Made by a program: the position numbers and the translations under genes
Notes under the pieces: generated by a model
What the model was told of the DNA's origin: nothing
Database searches by the model: none
What the model saw: the letters and a program-made list of their open reading frames with translations, nothing else
Part shown: piece by piece, positions 26,931 through 40,110 of the stretch
Position numbering within the stretch: the stretch's first letter is position 1
How the letters are laid out: each line of letters opens with the position of its first letter
Source of the DNA: Onchocerca lupi
Lineage: Eukaryota; Nematoda; Chromadorea; Rhabditida; Onchocercidae
Direction: 5' to 3'
Length of the DNA stretch: 64,000 nucleotides
NCBI GenBank assembly: GCA_028564675.1
Contig: JAOVVO010000071.1
Location: 62,001 to 126,000 of the forward strand

Positions 26931-28543
26931 TGGGTTCTACGAATTTGATTTATTTCTGCTTATATAATCTGAAATTTATGTGACATTTCAATATAATTCC
27001 ATAGATTTTTTTATGCATAAAAATTGTCAAGCTAATAAATGATGAACCAAGAAGTGCATAATTATGAATAACAATATGACAAAAACAAAAAACGACAAAA
27101 ATTTAGCCTAATCAAAGTGAACGATGAATGATAAGCTAAAGGGAAGACTATGATAACGTTTACCGATTAGATCATTTTGTTTCATCTTAACCTATTATTT
27201 GCGCTTTTGAGCAGTTAAAACTATCATTTTAAATGATGATGTGAACAAATTTACTTAAAATCGAAATTAAAAACTCAAACAATTGACTATCAAAAGAAAA
27301 ACTCCACCACCAGGATATAGAAAGTAGTTTTCCCCCCCTTTCTATGAAATACTCTCAATCACTATCATGATTATCAACTGCAACAATTTCGCCATTCTCT
27401 CAATCTATCACTACACTATCTCTCATCATTCTCATAAATTTCTACAACATTCCTAAACACATACTCTCTCTTTTCCTTCCACGTCAGGCTCTATCACGAT
27501 ATACAACAATATTTCCTAAACTGCCTAACGTTTAACATTATTTTACTTTTTCTAGCATCCTCCGACATATCATCCCAAAATCACTGCAATTCTAACTCTC
27601 TCCAATTGCTATACTATTTTATGCATTCGGCACGTCAGATTAACTCACGAAATCAGCAGACTACATTGCCATTGCATGCAACGAACAGTGAAACGTGAAA
27701 CATGTAAAGGGAAAATTTTACTATTAAAAGAGGAATTTATGTAGATGAAATAATTAGATGGTTCTAATTAGTTGGTTTTAAGATTTTAATTAAAGTCAAT
27801 TTAATTATTTCATTCGGAAAAAGAAAAAGAAAAAGCAATCGATTTCGCTGTATCTTCCGTTATTTCAGGTAAGAAAGGTCGGAAATTTCGTAATTTCCGG
27901 AAAAATTGCGAAAAATTGCTCATAATTTAAATAATTTTCGTTTAGGATTAAAATTTAATTATTTTATTTTCTTTTTAATAAATAGTAAAAATTTTTTTGA
28001 TTTTATCTTTTGTTGGAATGAATAAAAGATTAAATTAACCATTTACAGAATTATACAATGGTACAAATGAGATTATAATCATTTTGATTTGATTATTAGG
28101 AATTTATTCTTAATTATTATTAACTTTTTAATTTATCTTATAAAAAATTTCAATTGATATCGAAAAAAGAATTTCTATTACTTAATAATCATTGATCTAT
28201 TTAATGCATTTATTCTCGATTGAAATATTGATCGATAATTACATTCTAGAATTCTCAACCAATATTTTAGTCAAGAATAAACAAATTAAATGAAATAATT
28301 GAATTTATGAATTAAATAAATTAATTAAATTTATTGCAGCAAAAATAACTGTCCACAAAAATCATTCCTTTTGTATATGCAGAAATAATTATGGTAATTA
28401 ATTAATTAACCACCATAAAAAAAATCCTTATAAATAAGTCCTTATAAATCCTTATAAATAAGTTTAGTGTTTTTTTTTTCAGTTACGTAGAATTTTTTTT
28501 TTGATTATAAGTTACAACGATTATTTTTTTTCCGAGAATAAAA
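26931..28543. other. Intergenic region between divergent genes; pyrimidine-rich tract
   Basis: This contains the SF3B3 5' flank. From about 27300 to 27650 the plus strand is unusually rich in C and T (ccccccctttc, ctctctcttttccttccac), so the SF3B3-sense strand is purine-rich with GAGAG-like strings, a composition unlike the rest of the window. It may be promoter DNA. No open frame or RNA gene is supported. Confidence 0.4.
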
Positions 28544-31500
28544 ATGTATATTAGAAATAGCAGTTACATTATCATATCAATTATGATAATAATAGAATTA
28601 TCTGCTGTTTGTTGCAGTTTTTAATAACTAATATTGATAATATAATTAATGATAATTTAATATAGGTAATAGATAACTTAATAACTATTATAGATTATAA
28701 ATAATATTTAATTTTCCTTGTCTATTTTGATAGTTTATCAAGTAAAATATCGTCCTAATAAAACGCTTTTTTTTTTTTTTATTTAATATTATTTTTTTAA
28801 ATGAAATATTATAAAATTTAAAATATAAAGACGCAAAACAGCATTATGCATAGCTGTCTTTTGCTATATTTTCGAAAAAAAAAAGTTAGTATCAATTGAA
28901 ATTTTAATAAAATTTTACAAAATGATGGGAAGGAAAAATGAAAAGATGAATTGGAAGAAAAATCTTTTCCATTTTTAAGCGTCCTTTTTAGAATTAAGAA
29001 AATTTAAAATACAAATTAATAAATCATTCATTTCATCACAAATCACTCGTAATGTATTATTATATTTCAAAATTTTTCATATTTTTTCATATAATCCAAA
29101 TTTTATAAACATTTATGGAGCATTATAAATGTTACACAAAAAGTAAACGAATTGTTGAAATGAAATATTTTAATTTAGAATTTAAAATATTTTGATTTTG
29201 AAGTGAAATATTTCTAATTTCGAATTTTAATTATCCTTTTTTATTTTGAAATGAAATATTTTGATTTCTCGCTAAATTTAATGCGCATTTTAAATATATC
29301 ATAATCGTCGAAATTTTTCAATACAAAATAGTTTTTAAAAAGTAGGAATCAATCAAAATTTCAATATTAAAATCAATCAAAATTTCTAAACTAGATATTC
29401 TATCATTTGTTACAAATCTGTTACCTTCTATTCAATTTAAATTTTATTTACGCATAAATAAATAGTTTAATTTAAAAAATTTTGAAAATATTGAAATTTG
29501 CAGAATGTGAAATTAGCAAATTCTTATAAGAACAATAATGATACTTACTTTCTTTTTTCGTCTTTTTTTTTTTTGATTTTTTTTTTTTTTGTTGTTTTTG
29601 TTATTTTAAAATTATTACTGATATAAATTGTGAATTTTTATGAATAGAAAATCATCATAGAATAGATAGGTGATGGACTGGTTCTTTTTGATATTCAAGC
29701 AATGTTTAGTATATTTACAAAAGTTTGAATAAAATATCAGATACACTCAACATTTTCATTCAACAACTCTACTCAAAGTCAATCAATCTATCCATCGAAC
29801 TTCTTTTCAGACCTGTTTTCTGAATAGCAAACAGTTAATATAATTCATATTTGTTAGAATTAAACGTGATTTATTAGAAAATGTCCGATTTTGAACCTTT
29901 TTTCTTTTTTTGAAAAATTTCGAAATTTAATCAAATTCTATTTTAAGTAATACTTCTGATAATAAATTAGATAGAATCGATATGATATGCAAAATATTCT
30001 TTTTGAAAATTTTAAAGTTGCAAAAAAATATCACTACTTCTTGGTTCAAATGAAGATCAGTAAACGATAAAGCACGTATAGATTAATAAATGTGAAAAAA
30101 GTATAGTTTACGTAAAAGTATCGGTAAAAAAATATAGTTTCAAAATTAGCATGTAGATTTTTTGAATGATTTTAATCAATGAATGATCGTATCCAACGTG
30201 ATATTTTTTATGTTAACAAGTAAAAGATGTCATGCTAAACATCTGGCAAGTTTTCAAAATTTAAAATTTAAAATTAAACATTTAGAAAAAACTTGGATAG
30301 AAAGAGTTTTCAGCCGACTAAACTAGACTTTTTTTTCAAGGTTTAGTATGAATTTTTTAAAAAATTCAAATTTATTAACATGTTTTCAACGATTGTCCTT
30401 CTTAATTAGCTATTTTTAATTATTTAATATCGATGCTTGCTTTTTTTTTTTTGATGAAATATATCTTTCTGAAATTATCTGTTTCATTGGGCGGAATCAA
30501 TTAAATTTTCTTTCCTATAATTTTCATTTGTCTCATCTTTTTTTTTTTTTTTCAAAATATTTTTGATTTTCTGAAATTTGTGAAGAAGTAACAAAGGAAA
30601 TGTCATGGGTCAAATGGACAATTTCCATGAAATCAAGCTTTTGTAAAATCAGTGATAGCAAAGTTGTTATCGAAATATTATTTTTTTGAAGATTTAATAT
30701 ATTTTTATCATGTTTATGCGAAACATTGAACGTGTGAAAGGTAGACATGGTAATTATCAAATGATAATTGAATGATAAACATAAAAATCATCCGATCATA
30801 TCAGCGGATGTGACCAATTTATACCAGAAAGTTTTAACCTTTTCTTTATTTTTCAAATTTTTTTCCCAATATAATGTTTTAACCGCCTTTTTTGAATTTA
30901 ATCAAAAAAAAAAAAAGAGGATTAATTAGTATATTTTAATTATCAATTATCTAATTGAATGATTTATTGACAGCCTTTTTTTTTTTTTTTTTTTTAGGAA
31001 AGTATATATTGTACAGTCACCAAATACTTACTAAAATCAATCAGATAATATCGATTAGATTCAAATTTTTGAAATTATTTTTAAATCTAAATATTTAATC
31101 GAAACATTCGGAGATTAAGTATAAATCTACTTCATCAATTATTCTAATGCTATATCATTTTATAGCAAATTATTGATTTATTTTTTTTTTTTTAATTTTT
31201 ATATTTGTCAGAGAATTAAGAAACAACTGATGTCATCAAATATGACATTGTCTGCTGCTGTGACACAATTATTCACAAATGCTATACCATTGATTGCTGA
31301 AAATTTTCGTAATAAACGACAATTATGGTATAACTATGATTACGATGGCTATTATGGATATGGATTGTATGTTTGCAAAATAATTTGGTGTCAGTATCGA
31401 TTATTTGATAGAAAATTTTAAATAAGATTGATTAAATTTTTGTGCTAATCAAAAAAAAAAAATATAATATGTAAATAATTGAAATATTTTTTCATCACGT

Positions 31501-32663
31501 TTTTTTTTTTTTCTTTAGATTATCTTATTTTAAAATTTTCCACTCTACTTTTTCGCAATGTAAATAAAGTGCCTTTTTTTTTTTTTTTTTACTGCAAGAA
31601 AAAATTTGAAATTCTAATTTTTCAAACAATAATCTTAAAAAAATATTTTTAAAGAAAAAAGAATTCTAGCTATTCCTTTCTCATTTTTACACAACGTTTC
31701 AAGTTCTACGAAGCATGGCCGGTTCCAATTAGTTCGAAAGTTCTTAAATTTCCAATGCAACATTGTATCAAAATTTTCGAAACAATCGATGAAAAATTTG
31801 AAACGTTGTGTAAAAAAAAATGAACAATCCAGAAAGTAGACATGATCAAAAAATTCAATCCGCTCATTTATTTTCACCTGTCATAGGTGTAACAGGTAAA
31901 AAAAAAAAAAAAAAAAAAAAAGTAAGTATGCCTCTATGAAAAAATGCTTCTATTTGAATGCAATGTTTGTTTCAAAATTTGAAATCAATGAAATATTCTG
32001 TGGCAAATAAAAACGACTATTTACATTTTTATTTCTATAAATTTTTTTGAAAATTTCATTTATATAAAAAAAAAAAAAAAAATCGATATTTTTAGTCAAT
32101 TGAGCCGAATAATCCTTCTTATTCTGATAGTAGTAGTAGTATTCCTATGTTGTTTGGTACCATGTATATGTGCGCTTGGAATATGGTTCGCTGGTTGGTT
32201 TGGATTACGTAATCAAACTGCTACTAAAAGTAATATTGGTTTACCAAATACCACAAATGCTACCTATACACAACAACAGCAACCTAATATACCGCAATCG
32301 ACGATGGTACCACAAAGTAAGTGCTATATTTAAGATCAAAAATTAATTCAACCATATTGTATTTTGAAAAACTGAAATAAATTAAGTAATTTTACTGTAA
32401 GACTGATTAAGAAATTTTGTAAAATTTAGTAAATTTTGATTGAAGCTATTCGGTTTCGTTAGAATTTCGGAAACGCACTGAAAGAAAAGAAAAGAAAAAA
32501 ACAACAAATTCTAGATTCCACACCGTCTGGACCAGGAAATTCACGAGAACACATGGATGCATATATTTATGAAGAGAAACGTAGCGATCGCTACTATCAT
32601 CGACCGCCATCACCACGTCCATTTGACGAATATCGACGACATTTCAGATCGTCTAGATTATAA
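28544..32663 (+). CDS. Small single-pass membrane protein with Tyr/Gly-rich ectodomain
   Basis: Three exons are well supported: 31212-31366, 32096-32316 and 32515-32663, in phase and ending at taa. A likely first exon, 28544-28606, codes a textbook signal peptide (MYIRNSSYIIISIMIIIELSA) and ends at a gct/gtttgt donor in the phase needed by the 31212 acceptor; without it, translation could start at the ATG at 31230. With all four exons the product is 195 residues: signal peptide; short ectodomain with a KR pair followed by a WYNYDYDGYYGYG tyrosine/glycine patch; one hydrophobic span starting RIILLILIVVVV and containing CC and CxC cysteines that could be lipidated; then a cytoplasmic tail with Gln/Thr/Pro-rich and Tyr/Arg/Pro-rich parts (YYHRPPSPRP). 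The arrangement recalls Shisa/CYYR-like proteins, but I do not recognise the family. Exons 31212 onward are good; the 28544 exon is a weaker call. Transposon-like sequence lies in the intron before exon 32096. Confidence 0.6.
31686..32042. mobile_element. MITE-like element remnants, copies C and D
   Basis: Read on the minus strand, 31850-31757 aligns with copy A (gttcattttt, acacaacgtttcaaa, a catcgattg block, caatgttgcattgg). The left edge repeats the terminal acacaacgtttcaa inverted, giving an 18-bp inverted pair, ttttacacaacgtttcaa, at 31685 and about 31795-31813. At 31956-32042 a second fragment (gaatgcaatgtttg, tttgaaatcaatga, ctatttacatttttatttctata) matches the end of copy B. Both sit in an intron of the membrane-protein gene. 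No coding capacity. Confidence 0.55.
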
Positions 32664-34055
32664 CTGATAAACGTTACCTGTTCCGAATTCCTGATATTTT
32701 TATTCGTTTTCTTTTTAAAATTTTTACGAGAAATTCTTACGTGAAACCAAACTCGAGAACTATAGCTTTATAATAAGTATCAAATGAAATTGAAATTTTA
32801 ATTCAAAATACTGCATCAATTATCCAAGACTTATTTGCACATTTCTACTTCATAAATTTTTGATCTTTACGTCGCATTTCGAACGGATTTTTTCTTTCAA
32901 AAACAAATTTGACAATCTAACACACCTAGAAACTTCTAAATTCCAGTTTATGCATTTGTTTACTATGTATTAATCTATTTTAATTAAAAAATATGAGTGA
33001 AACAATTGCTTCATCACAAACAAATAAATTCCTCGTTCAGATAAAATATGCAAAATTATTGAGTATTTATTTTTTAAATGAAGTAATGCATAGGATATGG
33101 AAAAGACATTAAAAAAAAAAAAAATGCTCTCCTTAGTTTTCGAGATAATTTTTAACATTTGGAGGGAAAATGGAAAAAGCGCGAAAAAAAACAAATTCAG
33201 ATATCCTGCCGTTGTTTTAAATAGTATAAAGTGCAATAGCGCTTTGACGAAAATGAAACAGTAATAAAATTTTGTATATTTAAAAAAAAAAAACGATTAA
33301 TATTGTTTGCTTACAACACTCTTCTCCAAGCCCTAAATAAATAGGTTGATAAATTGTCATCATAATTTGTAATGCATCTAATATAAATATAACATAAGAA
33401 AATAGAGGAATTCTAGAGTTTTTTTTCTGAAATTTCATAGAAACATCGATATCTCAAGATCCGCTATAAACACAGTATACCATCTCCCCCTCATCTTCCC
33501 TCTAAATCATTATCTTTCTTTTAAAATTTTTGCTTGACTGTGTTACCATTCATCTGGATTACTATTATAAAAAATGAAAATTTACGATTTTGCCCGACAA
33601 GAATGAATATTAGTTCCAAATTGAGGCGGACCTCCTGATGTTTTTTATTTCCAGAAAAAGTTTGTCCTTAAAAAACAGATCCAAAAACACAATTTTTCCC
33701 AACTCCAAAATGAAATTAAAGGTAACCAAAGTTTTCCGAATACAATGAGCTGAAGAAGACCATTAAATTTAATGCCTTATTATCTTTTTTTAAAACATGG
33801 TTATTCAACTACTCTTTTTTCTCAAAAATTTATTCAGAAACTTCGGAAAAATTGAGCTTCCTTTTCCCAGTATAAGGTGTTTAAAATAATGAATAAATCA
33901 ACAATTTTAAAAACAAAACAAAAATGAATACAGAAATGAATTTTAGGGATGGAAACTACGCGCATATATTATTTCTTGGCAGATATAAAGAAATTTCAGC
34001 GAAAAATTTAAGAAGATATGCAACAACTTTTTCTTCCCGCTCCTCTTCTACTACA
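32664..34055. other. Intergenic space between convergent genes
   Basis: 3' flanks of the membrane-protein gene (plus) and citrate synthase (minus). AT-rich, with no convincing exon or RNA. Polyadenylation signals cannot be distinguished from background A/T runs. Confidence 0.6.
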
Positions 34056-37000
34056 TCAATTTTTTTTAACCAATTTCATGAGGCCGTCAGTTGAATGAGA
34101 TTTGGGACGTTCAAGTGGCAGACCCATTGCACGAGACCATATCAGCTGCGATAAGCAACCTAGTGCACGTGATACACCAAAAAGTACCGTGTAGAATGAC
34201 ATTTCTTTCATACCATAATATTGGAGTAGCACTCCAGAATGTGCATCCACATTGGGCCATGGATTCTTGGCCTGGAACAATCATATCAATGCATACTTCA
34301 TCCTGTATTTGTTTTAAAATTTACAAGTTCAAAATATATGAGCCAATTACACTATTTTAATGATGTGACAATTTTAATGGTTTTTTCTAAATCATTCGGG
34401 ACCACAAAATGAAATATCAGGAGATCTTTGCATCACTAACTACCTAAGTTCGAAAAATGCTTTCATTTTAGACACGGAATTCTCTAAAAAGTTATAAACT
34501 TTTCTCGACTTTTCATAGTTATATCATACCTTTCCTTGTTTCAAAAGAATATCAGGCGTAAATTGGAAAAGCTTTGAAACAAGATGGAACATTGGATCCT
34601 TCGGAAGATGTTTCAAGGCAAACTCTCGTTGACAGGTATATCGTGGATCTGTTTTACGCAGCACAGCATGACCATAACCTGGGACTACCTGAAGTTATTG
34701 AAGTTCAATGTTATGATTTATAATATCATGAACTTGTTTAAATTATCCTAAAAACTTAGTATGTTAAAATTTCAAACCTGTCCACTCTTTAAATGATTCC
34801 ATACCCAGTCGCTCAATTGTTGGTCGGTATAATTATCGCCTAGTTCGTTCTTGCACTTTGTTAAAAACACCAACACCTAAAGTTAAGAAAATAAAAATTT
34901 ATGAAAAAAATAAAGAAAATATTCAACCGAAATCTTTTACGGTTTTACAAACAATATTATTTAAAAAAATAATTGACAGGAATACTTGTAAAAAAGTGAA
35001 AACAATTATTAAAATGATAGAAATTATCCGTTCAAATATAAAATTTTAGAGACACAAAGAGAAATTGATCGGGTAAGCAGGTTAAAGTAATAATTAATAC
35101 ATTTCCAAATTAGCAATCGAATAAAGTGTACCTCTTGATTAGCCAAACCATGTAGTGGTCCAGCAAGTCCAGCCATAGCAGCGGAGAATGACAAATATGG
35201 ATCTGATAGAGCCGAGCCAACTAGATGCGACGTATGCGCAGAAACATTACCGCCTTCGTGATCGCTATGGATTGTGAGATATAGACGCATAAGTTCAGTG
35301 AAATTTGGATCTTTGTAACCAAGCATTGATGTAAAATTGGCAGACCAATCATTCGATGAGCTAACTACACTCGCTAATGTACCTGAAATTACCAAGCTTG
35401 ATTTTCTAAGAAATTTCAAAAATTCATAAATTAATCTTTTTTGGAAATCTATTAATAGATAAACGTAAATTTTGCATGTAAAAACATAAAGAAATAAATT
35501 CTATTCTTAATTCCCGATAAAATGGTATAATGAATCAAGATAAAGCTAGCATACTACTTCCTGCTAGCGATTTTTCGAAATAGATGATTTGAATAACTAA
35601 AATTATTTAAACTATTTAAAAATTTACCATCTCTGTACAAATTTCGATAAATAAGTGCAGCAATCGTAGGTAATTTTGCGAGAAGTCTCATAGCATCATC
35701 GTACACAAATTCCCAATATCTGACTTTTTTTACTCCACTACTATAAGCCTAAAAATGCTTGACAATCTTAATCGAACTCTATCGAAGGCACTGTTGTCCA
35801 TTACAATACTGACAAGTAAGAAAATAACTTACACTTGCTCTACTCTCATCGCCTATATTCGAATCAAAAATATTCCTGCTTTCCCTATTATAAATTCATA
35901 TCATTACTGTCTTGCAATAAACCACTTTTTGCAAATTCTCTTCGGCTGTTTTGTAATTATAATTATTTAGCTTCTAAAATTAACCATATTGAAATTCATC
36001 AAAAAAAAAAATTTGCATTCAAACATAAATATTAAAATATTTTGTTCATACATACTTCGGCAAATTTACTCTCACAATTAAGAGCAGCGATAGCCGAAAC
36101 AAACTGCGCCATAGGATGTAATTTGTTCGGAAAATTGCAGATCATTTGTTCGACATGTTTCGGTAGATCCGCATGAGCAGCCCATTCTTTACTGAAATTA
36201 TTAAAGAAAATATTCGGAAATTTCGATAAATTCAGAAATGGCGTGTGGAAGAATTTTAATTTCAATGTTAAATGAACTGAAATATTTGCAAAAGATTTGT
36301 AATTTTTTCCTTTTTTCTCGTACTTTTTTGCTTGATTTTTCTTTTGAATTCTGTACTTTTTAGTTTTAACTAAGTTTTCTGACAAGATTTTCATACGCGA
36401 TGCAAAAAAAAAAAGAAAAATCGCAAGATGTAAAATGCCGTAAGACTGCTAAAGTATTTTTGTAAAAATAAAAACTGACGTTAGATTTCCGACATATCTC
36501 AATTATAAGTAAGTATATATCAAAAATCTATCGAAAGTGACTGTGCATTCTAATTTAATGTATTCTAATTAATTTCATGGTAAATTTCAATCATTCCATT
36601 CGAGTGATTCCATGTAGTTTTCAAGTTAATGTTAAAACTATTTTTAAGGAAGTTATATTAACGGAAATACCTGATTGCTGTAGTTTGTGCCTCATTCGGG
36701 ATATCACCAGTGCACAACAGCCACCAAATTCCTTCTGGTAATGGTTCTTCACCTCCTTTTGCCTTAGGTAACATTTTTTGGCATTCCGGTATAGAATAAC
36801 CACGAAAGCGTATACCTTCCTCCGGATCTAATACGGATGTCTCAGTTACTAACGCCTAAAAATTAATTTCATTGAAATCAGTTCTTTCGCTTTTAAGAAG
36901 TCTCTCTTTCTAGGATTTTCTATGAGCTGTAATGTTTTAAAAAGTACTAAGTTTGATGCTGCTTGTGCTGAGATTACAGTACTTCATAGTTCCGACGAAA

Positions 37001-38042
37001 TATCTATCCACATTGTAATTTTTATGAAATAGTTTCAAATTAAACATTACAGCGTAAATCAAAATTTTGATTATGTAAATAATAATAGGTATATCGAGAC
37101 GTAGAAAAATTCTGAAAAGTTCTAAAAATTCCTTTACTTAATCCAATGCCATCCTGAATTTGCATATAAATGATAATCATTACTTACAAATTTAAATTTC
37201 AAAAATAGTATGGTATCAGTTTTCTCCATAAAATGGTCAGTTGAAACATACATTTAAAAAAAAAAAAAAAAAAAACCTTTAGAGTCCGCATTCCACCATA
37301 AAGCATATCGACAGTTACATTTTGGATTACTGTTGCACCATGTTCTTTTCGAAATTCCTTGACTTTCTCGTTATGGATTGAAATCTTTTTCGCCAGTACC
37401 TCGAATAATAGGACGAAGTAAAATTTAAAAAAATGATCATTTCCTAGATGCACATTTTATAAAATACATTTTTTGAAATTTTCGAAAAAAAAAAATGAAA
37501 TTTCTAAAAAAAATTTTGAATTGCAATAGCCAAAATTATTGATTTGCCAGCAGTACGTCTCGTTAACAATAATTCCGGTTTTGGGTAAAATTGTTTCAAT
37601 CTTGACGATTCAAATGAAGAAACAATGTTTAACAGGATGTTGCTATAAAGCTAGCTTTCAAATAAATTATATTCCTGAATTGCAAATACTAAAGACAATG
37701 AAAAATTGACCTCCTTGAGATTTGTTGTTGAAGCCGCTGTTGAATATTGAAAGCATGTTGCCAAACTCTGCAATTGTTAAAAATGAACTGAATAAATTTC
37801 CAACTGGAAATTTTATGAAAACCAGAAAACAATTTCCTTTGTCTAGTAATATGGAAGTTATCATGGTATCAGTGGTTCCTAAACATGATAAAAGGAAGTT
37901 TATCCAAGAGATCTAAAATATTTCAATAAAGGCATGCAATAAGGAGTATTAAACTGATATTAATTTGGAACTAATTAAATTCATTGCTACATACTTTTAA
38001 ATGAGATCTTGTACAAACACGAATTTTCGTAATAAAAGCCAT
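34056..38042 (-). CDS. cts-1: Citrate synthase, mitochondrial
   Basis: Condenses acetyl-CoA with oxaloacetate to citrate, the entry step of the TCA cycle in the mitochondrial matrix. Ten minus-strand exons, 5' to 3': 38042-37995, 37767-37711, 37399-37277, 36855-36671, 36191-36056, 35748-35628, 35382-35132, 34876-34778, 34688-34530, 34271-34056. All phases agree, giving 464 residues; the human precursor has 466. Exons 1 and 2 code a matrix-targeting peptide: MAFITKIRVCTR and following residues, basic with no acidic residue until TTNLKE. Catalytic residues are present: His301 (GPLHGLANQE), His347 (VVPGYGHAVLR) and Asp402 (KNPWPNVDAHSG), the same numbers as in the human precursor. Other signatures: MLYGGMRTLK, GIRFRGYSIPECQ, LTIHSDHEGGNVSAHTSHLVG and SRALGCLSQLIWSR. 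The first exon was found by extending upstream from exon 3; its targeting character and matching phase support it. The order of residues is close to what I recall of the nematode cts-1 product. No truncation or frameshift. Confidence 0.96.
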
Positions 38043-38696
38043 TATATATAGATATTACGTGTGTTTCGCGAGAAATATGCAAAATTCCGAATAGAACTGA
38101 AATTTGAAAATATGCTCAATGTATTCTGAATGAAAGATCACAAAATATAAGACGGAATTTGTTGGTATGAATTTCAAATGTTAGTGAAATGACAGCAATC
38201 TGAAAGTAATTTCGAAATGAAATAATGGTAATTTCAAAAAACTCTATTAGGCTTGCTTTTCAGAATCAATTAGATTGGTTCAAAAATAACTGCGAATGAA
38301 TTATAAATTTCCGTTCAGGAGAATTACGTTTAAACATTTTTTTATTAATCAAAGTGGAAATCAAATTCATAGAACTTCACAACTTTCTCGCTCGTAAATC
38401 TCTTCATATCAAAACACTGTCGTGAAAAAGATAAGAAATTTTAAAAATCATAAAGTTACCGTCAGTAATTTACTAATATCACAAAATATGTCCAGAAATA
38501 ACGAAATAAGGATCAAAACCAATAAAGACTAATTTAGATTACAGTAAGTAACAAATAATAACTAAGAATTTCAAGTTTAGATACAAAGTCCAATTTAAAA
38601 AAAATGAAAATGTCAATAAGTAACATCAACTAATCAATGTTGCTATTTTTCTGCATTGCGCTCCTTTTCTGAATATACTATTTCTATTCGATAAAT
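38043..38696. other. 5' flank of citrate synthase, no gene seen
   Basis: AT-rich, non-coding on both strands as far as I can see. It probably holds the citrate synthase promoter or, if the 38697-38879 frame is real, the spacer between two same-strand genes. Confidence 0.5.
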
Positions 38697-38879
38697 TTAA
38701 GCGATGAAAATTTTGAGTGACTTTTTTTGACTGAGTGAGTTATAGTAGAATAAGAGAAGCGAAATGAAACACGTGATAATTAATCCAAGACCTATAAAGC
38801 CATTTGAGTTAACATTCCTTTGTAACAATCTCTCCTCTTTTCCGGACTTTTTCAATTTCATTTTTAGAAAATGCTTCAT
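38697..38879 (-). CDS. Possible 60-residue single-span membrane protein
   Basis: An open frame of 60 codons begins with ATG at 38879 just after an in-frame stop, with a plausible acceptor (aatgcag) seven bases upstream that could be a trans-splice site. The product has a lysine-rich start (MKHFLKMKLKKSGKEE), then RNVNSNG, one hydrophobic segment (GFIGLGLIITCFISLLLFYY), then NSLSQKKSLK. Basic N-terminus, one span and an FYxSxSQ-like ending recall cytochrome-oxidase assembly factor COA3/CCDC56, but this is a resemblance from memory only. It lies about 650 bp upstream of citrate synthase on the same strand. It could be an exon of a larger gene or a chance frame. Confidence 0.4.
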   Translation of the reverse strand: MKHFLKMKLKKSGKEERLLQRNVNSNGFIGLGLIITCFISLLLFYYNSLSQKKSLKIFIA

Positions 38880-39154
38880 CTAGCATCTGCATTAAAAAAT
38901 CCATTTGATATTGGTCTCTAATGTATTAATACAATCAAAAAAAGAAATGCGAATGGAAGGTGAATGTTCGAACGAATTTTATCAAATGTAAATTTCAAAT
39001 AACTAAGTTCCTCACTCTCTCAAATATACAAAAGATGGCAGCCATCATTTTCTTTCTACTCCTAAACATATTAGTATTTTGCTACTTTCCTCAGAACATT
39101 CTGAATCCTGCAAGTATAAGAAGCGAGTGAAATTTTTTGAAAAATACATCCAAA

Positions 39155-39780
39155 ATCAATACGTGTAATGTACTAAGTTTAGCATGCAATTGCATTTCAA
39201 TAACTATAAGCATAAAGCCTATCATCAATCCAACAACACATATAATGTAATGGAATTTGGCGCCAAAACAATACGTGTGATATACAGAATTTAGCGCCAA
39301 AACAAAACGTGTAACGTGCGACATCTAGCGCCAGAATAATACGTGTGATGTACGGAATCTAGCGCCAAAACATACATGCAATATCTTATGGTTGTATACG
39401 TAGTTAAGCTAGGCTCTAATATATCGTTGGTCTAGCATCAATACAATGTTACGCATAACACATGTGGGAGCCTAGCATTAATACACCTGATACATGTGAT
39501 ACGTGGAATACATTAACATTAATACAAAGATACAAGTGAAACATTGAGGCCTAGTACGAATATAACGATAAATGTGATATATTGAGGCTTAGCATTAATA
39601 AAACGATATATTAGGGCCTAGTATTAGTGAAACAATACATGTAGTGTATTGGAGCCTACCATCAGTGCAACAACATATATGATGCACTTGAGCCTGAGCA
39701 TCAACATAATAATAAATGCCATCTAAGTTCTGATTTAACATTAATACGTGGTGATGCGTACGTGTGACGTGTTAATAATT
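39155..39780. repeat. Minisatellite with 34-bp and 38-bp subfamilies
   Basis: Three exact-length 34-bp units start at 39258, 39292 and 39326, each opening t-a/g-gcgcca and containing a-acgtgt, with a fourth degenerate unit at 39360. Further right a 38-bp subfamily appears (for example 39552-39589, tagtacgaat opening, gtgatatattgaggc ending), continuing with divergence to about 39780. All units share a ta-gc opening, an ata/caacg stretch, atgtgat and a gagcct-like end. GC content is clearly above the surroundings. Confidence 0.85.
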
Positions 39781-39910
39781 ACGTAACCAAAACGTAGTAA
39801 ATTGAAAATGAACACTGCAAATACAGAAGAAGCGAAAACGTAATGGGTCATTTAACACCCCTTATCCACTGCAACAATGCACTGCTAAAACGCACGTATC
39901 ATTCTTGCTC

Positions 39911-40110
39911 ACACGTACACAACAGACACGAGCAAGACAGACATGTAGGCATAGATAGACAGACATATACATATAGACGAAGATAGATGGAAAGATACAC
40001 ATGTAAAGACAGATAGGGACGGAAAAACACACAGACACGTGGACAAACTAAAACAGATAGAATTTTTGCATTAACGTTCATATGTACAGAGAGATAGACA
40101 GATAGATAAT
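39911..40110. repeat. Degenerate GATA/GACA simple repeat
   Basis: Purine-rich plus-strand DNA made largely of degenerate gaca, gata and gaga tetranucleotides (for example agatagacagacatatac and agagatagacagatagata), interrupted by substitutions. No open frame of interest. It lies about 130 bp right of the minisatellite. Confidence 0.75.
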
